Part shown: positions 8,267 through 17,273 of the stretch, piece by piece
Position numbering within the stretch: position 1 is the first letter of the stretch
Layout of the letters: each line of letters starts with the position of its first letter
Assembly: GCA_024644235.1 (NCBI GenBank)
Contig: JAHELJ010000030.1
Location: 1 to 49,608 of the forward strand
Reading direction: 5' to 3'
DNA length: 49,608 nucleotides
Source of the DNA: Lewinellaceae bacterium
GTDB lineage: Bacteria; Bacteroidota; Bacteroidia; Chitinophagales; Saprospiraceae
Made by a program: the position numbers and the translations under genes
The notes under the pieces: generated by a model
Databases searched by the model: none
The model's input: the letters and a program-made list of their open reading frames with translations, nothing else
Told to the model about the DNA's origin: nothing

Positions 8267-9997
8267 ATGATGAAGATTGTTACTTGCTGTTTGCTGTTGA
8301 ATATCAGTACCTGGTTCATTTATAGCTCCCATGCTCAGCCGGTGGGTCTCCCTGTAACAGCAGTAAGCGAACTTTATGACTTAGCCATTGAACTCCGAGC
8401 AGATTATGGCAGTCTCTCCCGGTTTTACCGGATCCAAAACTCTCCGGAAAGGAGAGAACGCATGCAGGCATTTTACCAAGACTATGTAAGCAGATTGGAG
8501 AGTTTCAACTTTCAGGAGCTATCAGTCGATGGCAAGGTTGATTATTTGCTGATCACGAGATCCATCAATGACAATTTGCATCAACTTGAGAATGAAGAAA
8601 AGGAGTATGGCCGGGTGAAAGAGTGGATTGACTATGCCGATCCGGTGTACGCAACAGAAAAGCTCAGGCGCAGAGGTAAGCATCTGGATAGTGAACAGGT
8701 AGCTTCTGACCTCAACAAAGTGGCGGAAGAAGTGAAACACAAAATGAAGTTGATGCGGGATACCGGTCAGATCTTTACTAAGTCACTTAGTCGAAGGGCA
8801 CAGGGAATTGTCAAAGGACACCGGGATGCATTGAGAAGTGTTTATGAGTTCTATGTCGGATACGATCCCCAATTTTCCTGGTGGGTGGAGAAGCCTTATT
8901 ATCTCTTGGATACAGTCCTGGCAGATTATGCCAATATGATCAGCACAAAGGTCGATTCAACAACGATGGCCAGAGACGATGGAAGTGGGATCGTTGGTAA
9001 CCCGATCGGACGCGAGGAACTTTTACGTCAGCTTCGGCATGAGATGATTCCCTATTCCCCTGAAGAACTCGTAGAGATAGCTACTAAAGAATTTGCTTGG
9101 TGCGATGCGGAACTTCTAAAAGCTTCTAACGAGATGGGCTTTGGCAATGATTGGCGAGCGGCACAAGAGAAAGTGAAGCAGTCCTTTGTGCCACCGGGAA
9201 AACAACCAGAGGCCATGTTGGATCTTTACGACCAGTCTATAGCCTTCCTCAAGGAGCATGATCTCTTGACCATTCCTCCTCTGGCAGAGGAGACCTGGCG
9301 GATGCGGATGATCCCGCCAGAACGCCAGTTGATTAGCCCCTTTTTCCTGGGGGGAGAAGTGTTACAAATTTCTTACCCGACCGATGAAATGGAGCACGAT
9401 GACAAGTTGATGAGCATGCGGGGGAACAATCCGCATTTTTCCCGAGCAACGGTGCATCACGAGTTGATCGCCGGACACCATTTACAACAATTCATGAACA
9501 GGCGGAATAGCACCTATCGTTTTTTCTACACTCCTTTCTGGACCGAAGGCTGGGCCTTATACTGGGAAATGTTGCTCTGGGATCTGGGATTTCCCCGGTC
9601 GCCGGAAGACCGCATCGGCATGCTGTTTTGGCGGATGCACCGTTGTGCCCGGATCATTTTCTCACTAAAATACCATTTGGGTGAGTGGACACCACAGCAG
9701 TGCATCGACTACCTGGTCGACCGCGTAGGGCATGAGCGTGCCAACGCTGAAGGTGAAGTGCGACGTTCCTTTACTGGAAATTATGGACCGTTGTATCAAA
9801 TCGCTTACATGGTCGGCGGGCTGCAATTCTGGGCTTTGAAGGAAGAGCTAGTCAAGTCTGGAAAGATGACTTATCGAGAGTTTCATGATGCCGTGATGAA
9901 AGAAAATAACATGCCTGTCGAGATGGTAAGGGCACTGATGACAAATCAGAATCTAACAAAGGACTTTCAAAGTTCGTGGAGATTCAATGATCAATAG
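8267..9997 (+). CDS. Exported DUF885-family metallopeptidase-like protein
   Basis: A 576-residue protein when started at the ATG pair at 8267-8272, which gives a clean signal peptide ending Ser-His-Ala-Gln. Longer in-frame starts exist back to a TTG at 8216 but would put extra polar residues ahead of the signal. The body matches the DUF885 family. The family signature His-His-Glu-x-x-x-Gly-His-His lies at residues 397-404 (H398, E399, H403), like a zincin HExxxGH site, and a Trp-Thr-Glu-Gly-Trp-Ala follows. Several members are annotated as putative peptidases but the natural substrates are mostly unknown. It likely acts in the periplasm. It is convergent with the hydrolase at 10021, with only 23 bases between the stops and no obvious terminator. 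Confidence 0.85.
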   Translation: MMKIVTCCLLLNISTWFIYSSHAQPVGLPVTAVSELYDLAIELRADYGSLSRFYRIQNSPERRERMQAFYQDYVSRLESFNFQELSVDGKVDYLLITRSINDNLHQLENEEKEYGRVKEWIDYADPVYATEKLRRRGKHLDSEQVASDLNKVAEEVKHKMKLMRDTGQIFTKSLSRRAQGIVKGHRDALRSVYEFYVGYDPQFSWWVEKPYYLLDTVLADYANMISTKVDSTTMARDDGSGIVGNPIGREELLRQLRHEMIPYSPEELVEIATKEFAWCDAELLKASNEMGFGNDWRAAQEKVKQSFVPPGKQPEAMLDLYDQSIAFLKEHDLLTIPPLAEETWRMRMIPPERQLISPFFLGGEVLQISYPTDEMEHDDKLMSMRGNNPHFSRATVHHELIAGHHLQQFMNRRNSTYRFFYTPFWTEGWALYWEMLLWDLGFPRSPEDRIGMLFWRMHRCARIIFSLKYHLGEWTPQQCIDYLVDRVGHERANAEGEVRRSFTGNYGPLYQIAYMVGGLQFWALKEELVKSGKMTYREFHDAVMKENNMPVEMVRALMTNQNLTKDFQSSWRFNDQ

Positions 9998-10020
9998 AAT
10001 CACGTCAGAATTGATTGGTC

Positions 10021-11193
10021 TTATTTCATTTGTAAATACTCCAAGAATTTCTCATCTCCCTGCAAAGATTCATGTCTTGGATGATCAGGAGTAAATACCT
10101 TCAATTCCTCAGGTGAAAGTATCGTGATGAAATCCTCTTTCACTCCTCCCTCAAATTCCACCTCATATGTATTCAATCCGAGGTGGTGAGCCAAGAACAT
10201 GTACATCGGGGCTCGCTTATTGTAGCCATAATCGTGTCGCTCCGCTGGTAAGTGTACGTTCTCTACTTTATGCTCAGCATTGTATAAAGCATAGACTTTT
10301 TGAATGTAAGGGTACTCAATGCGGGGCGTATTGCGCGTCCAATCTCCTCCATTGGAAATCAGCAGCAACGGCCGGGGTGCACAAAGGGCAGCGATTTCGA
10401 CATTGTTAGTTTGATGAGACTGGGATTTGTGAATGGGCATACCACTTTCGCAGACGCAACCTCCGAAAAAATGAGCAGATACCTGGATGGCAGGAACCGA
10501 TACTTTGATGCGTTCATCAATAGCCGTGAGGATGAAAGTCTGGGTGCCTCCACCGGAAGCTCCTGTCATGCCGATTCGTTCCGGATCTACATCATCCCGG
10601 GAAAGGAGATATTCCAAAATCCTTTTGCTATTCCATGTCTGCAGTGTCAAGGCAATCGGAATGTCATGAGTCACCTGATCGCATTCACCATAGCCAACCA
10701 TATCGAAGGCAAAAACAATTGCTCCCATGCGGGCCAGGGTGGCACAGCGCCTTTGCATATCTTCTCTAAACCGGCCATAGTCTTCCGGCGACTGCCAATG
10801 ACCGTGAGGACTAAGGATGGCGGCATGCGGCCCCTGACTGACCGGTCTGTATAAATTGCCGGTGATATAGAATCCGGGAAAGCTTTCGATCGCAATATTT
10901 TCTACAATATATCCATCCAACTCTCGGGTATTACGGATGATCGGATGAAAATTCCCTTCGATTTCAGGCATCTCCTTCAGGCGCATGCCATCGATGATGC
11001 CCTGCCGAATCACCTCAGCTCTTTGTTCCCATGATTCGAGGTTGGACCATTCCCGGGCAAACTGTTTCATCATCAGATTACCTTCGTCTTCGGTCCAGTA
11101 AGCACCTTGGCAAAGAAGGTCTTCTTGAGCAGGTACCGAAAGACAACATAACAATACCAAGCAGCTGAGGAGAGAGAATCGCAAAGTCTTCAT
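10021..11193 (-). CDS. Exported alpha/beta hydrolase (acetyl-xylan-esterase/dienelactone-hydrolase-like)
   Basis: A 390-residue protein with a signal peptide (residues 1-22, ending Pro-Ala-Gln). The fold is an alpha/beta hydrolase. The nucleophile elbow is Gly-Ala-Ser-Gly-Gly with Ser213, a candidate acid is Asp284 in Gly-Gly-Asp-Trp, and a candidate base is His320 in Glu-Arg-His-Asp-Tyr. A His-Gly pair near residue 130 may help form the oxyanion hole. Close relatives are usually annotated as acetyl xylan esterase or prolyl-oligopeptidase-family hydrolases of Bacteroidota polysaccharide-degrading sets. No polysaccharide-utilisation genes (SusCD) lie nearby, so the substrate is open. It is divergent from the propeller gene at 11400. 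Confidence 0.82.
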   Translation of the reverse strand: MKTLRFSLLSCLVLLCCLSVPAQEDLLCQGAYWTEDEGNLMMKQFAREWSNLESWEQRAEVIRQGIIDGMRLKEMPEIEGNFHPIIRNTRELDGYIVENIAIESFPGFYITGNLYRPVSQGPHAAILSPHGHWQSPEDYGRFREDMQRRCATLARMGAIVFAFDMVGYGECDQVTHDIPIALTLQTWNSKRILEYLLSRDDVDPERIGMTGASGGGTQTFILTAIDERIKVSVPAIQVSAHFFGGCVCESGMPIHKSQSHQTNNVEIAALCAPRPLLLISNGGDWTRNTPRIEYPYIQKVYALYNAEHKVENVHLPAERHDYGYNKRAPMYMFLAHHLGLNTYEVEFEGGVKEDFITILSPEELKVFTPDHPRHESLQGDEKFLEYLQMK

Positions 11194-11351
11194 TAGATAG
11201 TAGTTGATTCGAACAAGGGGTTTGAATATTGCTCATGAAATTAGAAAGAAGGCAGAATCTTATCCCTATTGTTTTTCAAGATTTCAATAGAATCCAGGAA
11301 TTAGGGTGCCTGGTTGTTGGTCCACATTCTACTTACAAAGTTTTCGAGCCG

Positions 11352-11383
11352 TTTTGTACATTCGGGCGTCAACTCTAGTTTTA
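11352..11383 (+). promoter_or_regulatory. Candidate Bacteroidota promoter for the Asp-box propeller gene
   Basis: TTTG at 11353-11356 is followed after 19 bases by TAGTTTTA at 11376-11383. This fits the Bacteroidota -33/-7 pattern TTTG-N19-TAnnTTTG except for the last base. It would leave a very short leader before the ATG at 11400. Judged by eye only. Confidence 0.3.
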
Positions 11384-11399
11384 CTAAATAACCAGTGGT

Positions 11400-14300
11400 A
11401 TGAAAAAGATTCTCATCCTCTTCCTGGGTATTGGATTGGTACAACCCGCCTTTGCCCAAAAAAGAAAATCGCAAGAGGAAACAATTGAACACAAAGAAGA
11501 GAAATCCATTCTCGAGAAAACCAGTTTCTCCGGCCTGAAGTTTCGCAGCCTTGGACCGGCACAAACATCTGGACGGATATCTGATTTTGCCATGCATCCG
11601 GATAATCCAAAGATTTATTATGCAGCGGTGAGCAGTGGGGGAGTCTGGAAAACCGAAAATGCCGGTACCACTTTTACACCCATTTTTGATAGCGAGGGAA
11701 GTTACTCCACGGGAGTGGTCACGATCGACCCAAACAACCCGAGCGTAGTATGGGTCGGAACCGGAGAAAATAATAATCAAAGAAGTGTAGGCTATGGAGA
11801 TGGAATCTATAAATCCGAGGATGGAGGAAAGAGTTGGAAGAATATGGGACTTAAGGAATCCGAACACATCGGAAGTATCATCGTTCATCCGGACAATAGT
11901 GATATCCTATATGTGGCTGCTATCGGTCCTCTGTGGAGTAGTGGAGGAGATCGAGGCGTGTATGTGAGTAAAGACGGAGGAGAGACCTGGTCACCTTCAC
12001 TCAGCATCGACGAACATACCGGTGTCAATGACATCGTCATGGACCCTCGCAATCCGGATATCCTATATGCAACGGCCTTTCAGCGACGCCGACATGTATT
12101 TACCTATATCGGAGGCGGTCCGGGATCGGCCATTTACAAAACTACAGATGGGGGAGAGACTTGGCAGAAGTCTATAAACGGACTACCGAAAAGTGAGCTT
12201 GGCCGAATCGGTATGGCGATCTCGCCGGCCAACCCTGAGATCATTTACGCCATTGTAGAGGCTCAGGAGGATGGTGGCGTATACCGTTCAACCGATCGGG
12301 GTGCATTCTGGCACAAAAGAGGTAGTTATAGTACAAGCGGTAATTATTATCAAGAAATCGTTTGCGATCCGGTGAATGAGAATAAACTCTATGCGATGGA
12401 TACCTGGATGAAGGTGTCGCTTGATGGAGGAAAGACTTTTGAAAATGTGGGAGAGGATGCCAAGCATGTAGACAACCATTGCATGTGGATCGATGAAAAC
12501 GACACCGATCACTTTCTGGTTGGCTGCGATGGAGGGATTTACGAAACCTGGGATGCCGCAAAGACCTGGCATTTCAAAGCCAACTTACCCATCATTCAGT
12601 TTTACAAGGTCTCGGTAGACAATTCCGTACCATTTTATTACATCCACGGAGGCACCCAGGATAATTTTAGTATGGGCGGACCCTCGAGATCAATCAGTAA
12701 TAATGGAATCTCCAATGACGAATGGTTTATTACCCGCGGAGGAGATGGATTCGAGAGTCAGGCAGATCCTGAAAACCCAAATATAGTATACGCCCAATCG
12801 CAGTATGGCGTATTGTATAGATATGATAGATTGAGTGGTGAGGAGCTTGGTATTCAACCCAAGCCCCGGGATGGCGAAGCTGCTTATCGCTGGAACTGGG
12901 ACGCTCCTCTGGAAGTAAGTGTTCACCGGCCGGGACGGATCTACTTTGCAGCCAACAAAGTATTTCGCTCGGATGACCGTGGTCACAGTTGGGATGTGAT
13001 CAGTGAAGACCTTACTCAGCAGATTAATCGAAATGAATTAAAGGTGATGGACAGGGTGTGGAGCGTCGATGCTGTTCGTAAGAACTTATCGACTTCTCCG
13101 TTTGGTACCATTGTAGCTTTCAGTGAATCGCCACTTGATGAAGATTTGTTGTACGCGGGTACGGATGATGGGTTGATCCAGGTGACTGAAGATGGAGGGA
13201 ATACCTGGAGAAAAGTGATGGTGCCCAACGCCCCAGAAATGAGTTATGTCAACGAAGTGCTGGCCTCACATCACGAGGCGGATGTGGTGTATGCTGCTCT
13301 TAACCATCACAAATACGGCGATTTCAGGCCATATATCTACAAGAGTTCTGACCGGGGGATGACCTGGCAAAGTATCAGTGACAATCTACCGGAGCGAGGC
13401 TCTATATATGCTATTGAGGAGGACCATGTCGACGGAGATCTGTTGTTCGTCGGTACCGAGTTCGGTGTCTTTTTCAGCAATTCAAATGGCTCGGAGTGGA
13501 AACAGCTGAAAAATGGGGTGCCCACCATCGCCGTTAGAGACATTGCCATACAGGAACGGGAGAACGATCTAGTGCTGGGTACTTTCGGCCGAGGATTCTA
13601 TGTATTGGATGATTACTCTGTGTTGAGAAACCTGAAATCCGAAGATTTAGGAGCAGAGCATAAATTGTTATCAGTCCGTAATGCGAAAAGTTGGGAGTGG
13701 GCATATCCACTCGGCTTAGCAGGTAAATCTTTCCAGGGTGATAGCTACTACCAAGGTGATAATCTTGGACCAGTCGCCATGTTCACATACTATTTGAAAG
13801 AAGAGATTGAAACTCGAGAGGATCAACGAAAAGAGGCAGAAAAAGAGCTGATCAGGGAGAAGCAAGATGTGTCTTATCCATCCTATGAGGAGCTAACCGC
13901 TGAGGTGAATGAAGAGAAGCCTAAGATCTATTTCGAGGTGAGGGACATTGAAGGCAATATTGTTCGTAAGTTGTCTGCCAATCCCAAGAAAGGAGTTAAC
14001 CGCATCAATTGGGATCTGCGATCTGCTCCAAAGGATCCGGTGAGTTTAAGCTCACCCAGCTTCTACAATCCATTTTCTTCGCCGCGCGAGGGTTTCCAGG
14101 TTACTCCTGGTGAATATTCAGTGACCATGATGGCCTGGCAGAATGGTGAGATGAAAAGGCTGGACGGTCCCGTGAGTTTTAGAGTGGATAAAATCGATCA
14201 CTTCAGCATCCCCAACGAAAATTATGAAGGGCTGGTGGCATTTAAGAATAAAGTTACCCAGCTTCGGGCATCGGTGCAGGCCACTGACAGGATCCTTTCT

Positions 14301-14696
14301 GATATCAGCAATGAGATGCGGCATGTACGAGAAGCCATTTCTGATACAGAAATACCGGAAGAATCCCTGCTTATCCAGGTGATAGCCATTGAAGCGGGGA
14401 TTCGTGAAATCAGAAAGAAGCTCAGCGGCGACCGGTTGGCCTCGAGGTTAGATATCGATCAGCCGATGTCCGTGTCGAGAATGGTTGGATCAATACTATC
14501 GGAGTCCAAGTATTCCAGTTCACCACCAACCCAGACACATCAAAATTTGTTGGTCATTGCCGAAGGAGATTATCTAGAGATCATTGAAGCGGTGAATGAC
14601 TTGCTTACCAATAAGGTGCATCCTCTGCGGGAAGCTATCAAGAAAGCTGGAGCACCCTATACACCAAATGCATTGCCGGAATCGATTAGATTTTAA
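11400..14696 (+). CDS. Exported Asp-box (BNR/VPS10-like) beta-propeller protein
   Basis: A 1098-residue protein with a signal peptide (residues 1-20, ending Ala-Phe-Ala-Gln). From about residue 40 to 740 it carries at least eight Asp-box motifs of the Ser-x-Asp-x-Gly-x-Thr-Trp type (for example SEDGGKSW, SKDGGETW, TTDGGETW, SDDRGHSW, TEDGGNTW and SSDRGMTW), each on a propeller blade. This is the layout of sortilin/VPS10-like ten-bladed propellers and of many proteins annotated as glycosyl hydrolases or sialidases. The C-terminal third (about 790-1098) is a FlgD-like Ig segment plus helices. The sialidase Arg triad was not identified, so an enzymatic role is not supported. It is likely periplasmic or surface located; no T9SS sorting domain was seen. 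The gene is monocistronic. Confidence 0.85.
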   Translation: MKKILILFLGIGLVQPAFAQKRKSQEETIEHKEEKSILEKTSFSGLKFRSLGPAQTSGRISDFAMHPDNPKIYYAAVSSGGVWKTENAGTTFTPIFDSEGSYSTGVVTIDPNNPSVVWVGTGENNNQRSVGYGDGIYKSEDGGKSWKNMGLKESEHIGSIIVHPDNSDILYVAAIGPLWSSGGDRGVYVSKDGGETWSPSLSIDEHTGVNDIVMDPRNPDILYATAFQRRRHVFTYIGGGPGSAIYKTTDGGETWQKSINGLPKSELGRIGMAISPANPEIIYAIVEAQEDGGVYRSTDRGAFWHKRGSYSTSGNYYQEIVCDPVNENKLYAMDTWMKVSLDGGKTFENVGEDAKHVDNHCMWIDENDTDHFLVGCDGGIYETWDAAKTWHFKANLPIIQFYKVSVDNSVPFYYIHGGTQDNFSMGGPSRSISNNGISNDEWFITRGGDGFESQADPENPNIVYAQSQYGVLYRYDRLSGEELGIQPKPRDGEAAYRWNWDAPLEVSVHRPGRIYFAANKVFRSDDRGHSWDVISEDLTQQINRNELKVMDRVWSVDAVRKNLSTSPFGTIVAFSESPLDEDLLYAGTDDGLIQVTEDGGNTWRKVMVPNAPEMSYVNEVLASHHEADVVYAALNHHKYGDFRPYIYKSSDRGMTWQSISDNLPERGSIYAIEEDHVDGDLLFVGTEFGVFFSNSNGSEWKQLKNGVPTIAVRDIAIQERENDLVLGTFGRGFYVLDDYSVLRNLKSEDLGAEHKLLSVRNAKSWEWAYPLGLAGKSFQGDSYYQGDNLGPVAMFTYYLKEEIETREDQRKEAEKELIREKQDVSYPSYEELTAEVNEEKPKIYFEVRDIEGNIVRKLSANPKKGVNRINWDLRSAPKDPVSLSSPSFYNPFSSPREGFQVTPGEYSVTMMAWQNGEMKRLDGPVSFRVDKIDHFSIPNENYEGLVAFKNKVTQLRASVQATDRILSDISNEMRHVREAISDTEIPEESLLIQVIAIEAGIREIRKKLSGDRLASRLDIDQPMSVSRMVGSILSESKYSSSPPTQTHQNLLVIAEGDYLEIIEAVNDLLTNKVHPLREAIKKAGAPYTPNALPESIRF

Positions 14697-14790
14697 GGGT
14701 AAAAGGGTAAAAAGGGAAAAAAGGTCAAACATACGAGGTCAAAGCGAAGGGTAAGGGTTGTAGAGGGTTTAGGGTTCAAAGGTTTCAATC
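14697..14790. repeat. Low-complexity purine-rich word array
   Basis: Directly after the stop of the propeller gene, the + strand runs through imperfect words of the type GGGTAAAA, GGTCAAA and GGGTTTAGGGTTC, with almost no C. It resembles the C/A-rich tracts near 19.7 and 46.2-46.7 kb read on the other strand (TTTACCC/TTTGACC-like words). No open frame or spacer pattern is present. Confidence 0.6.
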
Positions 14791-15180
14791 TTTAGGATGT
14801 GGGTATGGGTAGTGTATCCCACCTATCCGGTAATTCCGGTAAACTATTTCGCTCGTTTCTGTGGATGACTTAGAGCTGGTGCGACCCAACTGTGTTTCGG
14901 CCGCATTGTTTGTCTCACCTTGACGGAAGGACTACATTCAATTGAATGCAACCCTCTCATGTGAAGAGGGTGATTTTCTTAATGCCATAACCGAACGGGT
15001 TGGTTTGGTACACTTTAGCCCTCCAAGTGAATGCTCTCAGTTGAAAGAAGCTATCACAGCATTTATTTATCACGACAGGTTTTAGCAATAGATCTTGAAG
15101 TAACCGCAGTAATAGTGCATTTTTATAGAAACACTCGTGTCACTTACACACACTAAATAATGATGTAAAACATCCGGACC
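14791..15180. other. Intergenic region with a palindrome and a weak hairpin
   Basis: About 390 bases without a supportable gene. Two small structures stand out. One is a perfect 14-base palindrome (CATTCAATTGAATG, 14935-14948). The other is a 7-base stem hairpin (ACCCTCT/AGAGGGT, 14951-14971) followed by GATTTTC, which might be a weak terminator of the upstream gene. The remainder presumably holds the promoter of the gene at 15181. Confidence 0.4.
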
Positions 15181-16296
15181 ATGCATCGACTGGTAGCGTT
15201 GATCTTTTTTCTCGGGTTTGTGAATAGTATCACTTGGGCTCAGTTGCCTGAATCGCTGATATTGATCAGAGGAAGAGTATTTGAACAAGTTGGTACCACT
15301 ATCCAAGCCGCCAAGAAGCTGGCCCTCTATCTTCCCAGTTATGGTGATTGTGTGACTGACGATGATGGGATGTTCGAGGCCAAGATTCCCAATAACCAAT
15401 CACCACTGCGTATAGAGATAAGGGAGCCTGGGTACCGGATTATGCAGCCTCGTAATGGTGACGTAATGGTCGATCAGGCAGGAGAGGGTAATGCTACTGT
15501 CAAGTTGCAAATAGTCATTCTGCAGGAAGGAAGTGATTTCGACCTGACCAATTACAACCGGATTCAGGATAGACTTGACCGGCTTGAAAAAGACAAGAAT
15601 CTGACTAAACGCCAGCTCAGTCAAATGAACAAAACACTTATGGATACGGTGATGTTCTTTGAGAACCAGATCATCGAGCAGCAAAGGAATGCTGAGCAAC
15701 TACTCGAGACAAATCGCGAGAATGTTGCGGAATTGGAGTCTGTGCGATCACAGGTGGACGCAATGGAGGATAGCCTGGAGGGCCTTATGGACCAACTGTT
15801 TGTCGCCTTGGAGGAGAAATACCTGCGGCAACTTGCTTTGTTCAGTGAAGTCAGCAAAAATCTGAATGAGTACACGAGTAGTATCAAGGATGTGCGGGAT
15901 TATCTGGCGCGTATGGACATGGTGTTTAACAATCAGGAATTTGCCGGTCATTTTCAAGATGTAATCATTGACTATAATAAGTTGTACGAAAGAGTCAACC
16001 GGGACCGCGAGTCACATGTACAAGCCATTGGTCACTACTGGCTGGATCCCTCCTTGTCTGAGAAGTTGGAAGCCCTATATCACACCATATTGGAAAATAT
16101 TCACAAGAAGACTATCCTACCCCTCAATGACGAGGATTCAGTTTTCGGAATCTGGCAGAAAGCTGCCAGCCAGAAACATTTCAAACCCAAAAGGGCTTCG
16201 AAAATTGCCAACGATACTGTACAAAGATTAGATGAGTTGATTAGTGAGCTCGATGAGCAAAGAGAGATTTTCCTGACTGATTTCGAACTATTTTAA
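15181..16296 (+). CDS. Exported coiled-coil protein with N-terminal beta-sandwich, unknown function
   Basis: A 371-residue protein with a signal peptide (about residues 1-20, ending Thr-Trp-Ala-Gln). Residues 25-112 look like a carboxypeptidase-regulatory-like beta-sandwich (Gly-Arg-Val-Phe, Asp-Asp-Asp-Gly-Met-Phe, then a final strand), a common Bacteroidota adhesion or anchoring module. Residues 120-220 form a long heptad-rich coiled coil, and the C-terminal half is helical. I do not recognise a family for the whole protein. It is the first of three close genes (22- and 37-base gaps) whose products are a coiled coil, a lipoprotein and a barrel, so a joint envelope structure is plausible but unproven. 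Confidence 0.7.
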   Translation: MHRLVALIFFLGFVNSITWAQLPESLILIRGRVFEQVGTTIQAAKKLALYLPSYGDCVTDDDGMFEAKIPNNQSPLRIEIREPGYRIMQPRNGDVMVDQAGEGNATVKLQIVILQEGSDFDLTNYNRIQDRLDRLEKDKNLTKRQLSQMNKTLMDTVMFFENQIIEQQRNAEQLLETNRENVAELESVRSQVDAMEDSLEGLMDQLFVALEEKYLRQLALFSEVSKNLNEYTSSIKDVRDYLARMDMVFNNQEFAGHFQDVIIDYNKLYERVNRDRESHVQAIGHYWLDPSLSEKLEALYHTILENIHKKTILPLNDEDSVFGIWQKAASQKHFKPKRASKIANDTVQRLDELISELDEQREIFLTDFELF

Positions 16297-16318
16297 TCCG
16301 TTTGTAAAACCAAGTGTT

Positions 16319-17236
16319 ATGAACCCTGCACTCCGTTTACTTCCAGTTTTCTTCACATTTTATTTTTTTAGCTGTACTCCGGACTGCGAGCCGGTAGCTT
16401 TCTTCTCCGTTGACGGCAATGGATTTCAACATCAGCAGGAGATTTTGATCCGGGCTAATCCCACCTCTGTGCTGGAAGGGAAGAATATCATATTCAGCTC
16501 TAGAAGCCGTTCGGCATCTGTCACTGTCGAAGCTACTGAAACCCGATTTGTGCCTAATGTAGGACTTTTGCTTCGGGTTCCTCCCGGGATCAATGGTGAA
16601 GACGTGGAATTGTTGTTGGATGACCCCGATTGCGGACCCGTTTCATTGGGCAAATCGCTAACGATCGGAGATGAATCTTTTTTTCTCAATAATGTCAATT
16701 TCATCCCGCCGCCCTCATCTTTGTTTATCATCCCGGTCTCAGCACCGGTTTTGCCCCCTTTGGTTCGGAATGCCTGGTTGCATCCGGAAATAACCGATTA
16801 CTGCCTTTGGTTCCGGTTTGTTCTCGACAGTGATGATATGGAGACAGAGACACTCTGTCCCGCTACGAGCAGGGAGCTAAGTCTCAACTGTGATGGTTCT
16901 CCCGATCTCTATCATGACAATGCTGTTTACGGTATAATTGACAAGGAGAATAATTATATCAATTTCTGGATTGACCGTACTTCCAAGAATGCGGGAATTG
17001 AGGAATTCGAGGGTCAATTTATCAATGTCGATGATACACCTTTCGGTGGAGATGTAATCCCCCCTTGCGGACCGCCCTGGGTAGGAGGGAGAAATCATAT
17101 GATGCTGGTAGTTTCGAAACAAACAGGCAGGCAACTGATTCTCTACCAGCAATTGACCGAGGCAGATGCCAGTGGAAATGGCCTAGACCTCAGGCCCTTT
17201 GAACTTGAACAACAATGCCGGTTTGACCCGAATTAA
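16319..17236 (+). CDS. Putative lipoprotein of unknown function
   Basis: A 305-residue protein with a short hydrophobic leader followed by Phe-Phe-Ser-Cys at residues 16-19, a credible Bacteroidota lipobox. The mature part is rich in beta strands and contains several Cys residues (in Pro-Asp-Cys-Glu, Pro-Asp-Cys-Gly and Cys-Gly-Pro-Pro contexts) that could form disulfides. No known domain is recognised. It would be tethered to the inner or outer membrane and lies between the coiled-coil gene and the barrel gene in an apparent operon. The ATG at 16319 is the only start that keeps the leader. Confidence 0.65.
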   Translation: MNPALRLLPVFFTFYFFSCTPDCEPVAFFSVDGNGFQHQQEILIRANPTSVLEGKNIIFSSRSRSASVTVEATETRFVPNVGLLLRVPPGINGEDVELLLDDPDCGPVSLGKSLTIGDESFFLNNVNFIPPPSSLFIIPVSAPVLPPLVRNAWLHPEITDYCLWFRFVLDSDDMETETLCPATSRELSLNCDGSPDLYHDNAVYGIIDKENNYINFWIDRTSKNAGIEEFEGQFINVDDTPFGGDVIPPCGPPWVGGRNHMMLVVSKQTGRQLILYQQLTEADASGNGLDLRPFELEQQCRFDPN

Positions 17237-17273
17237 ATCACTCTATTCTCATTTTGAGTATAACCAACACCAG

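Noticed and set aside
10300-10854. 184-residue plus-strand frame
   Set aside because: Antisense to the alpha/beta hydrolase, which has a full catalytic set and signal peptide.
11301-11888. 195-residue minus-strand frame
   Set aside because: Antisense to the start of the propeller gene and without any recognisable feature.
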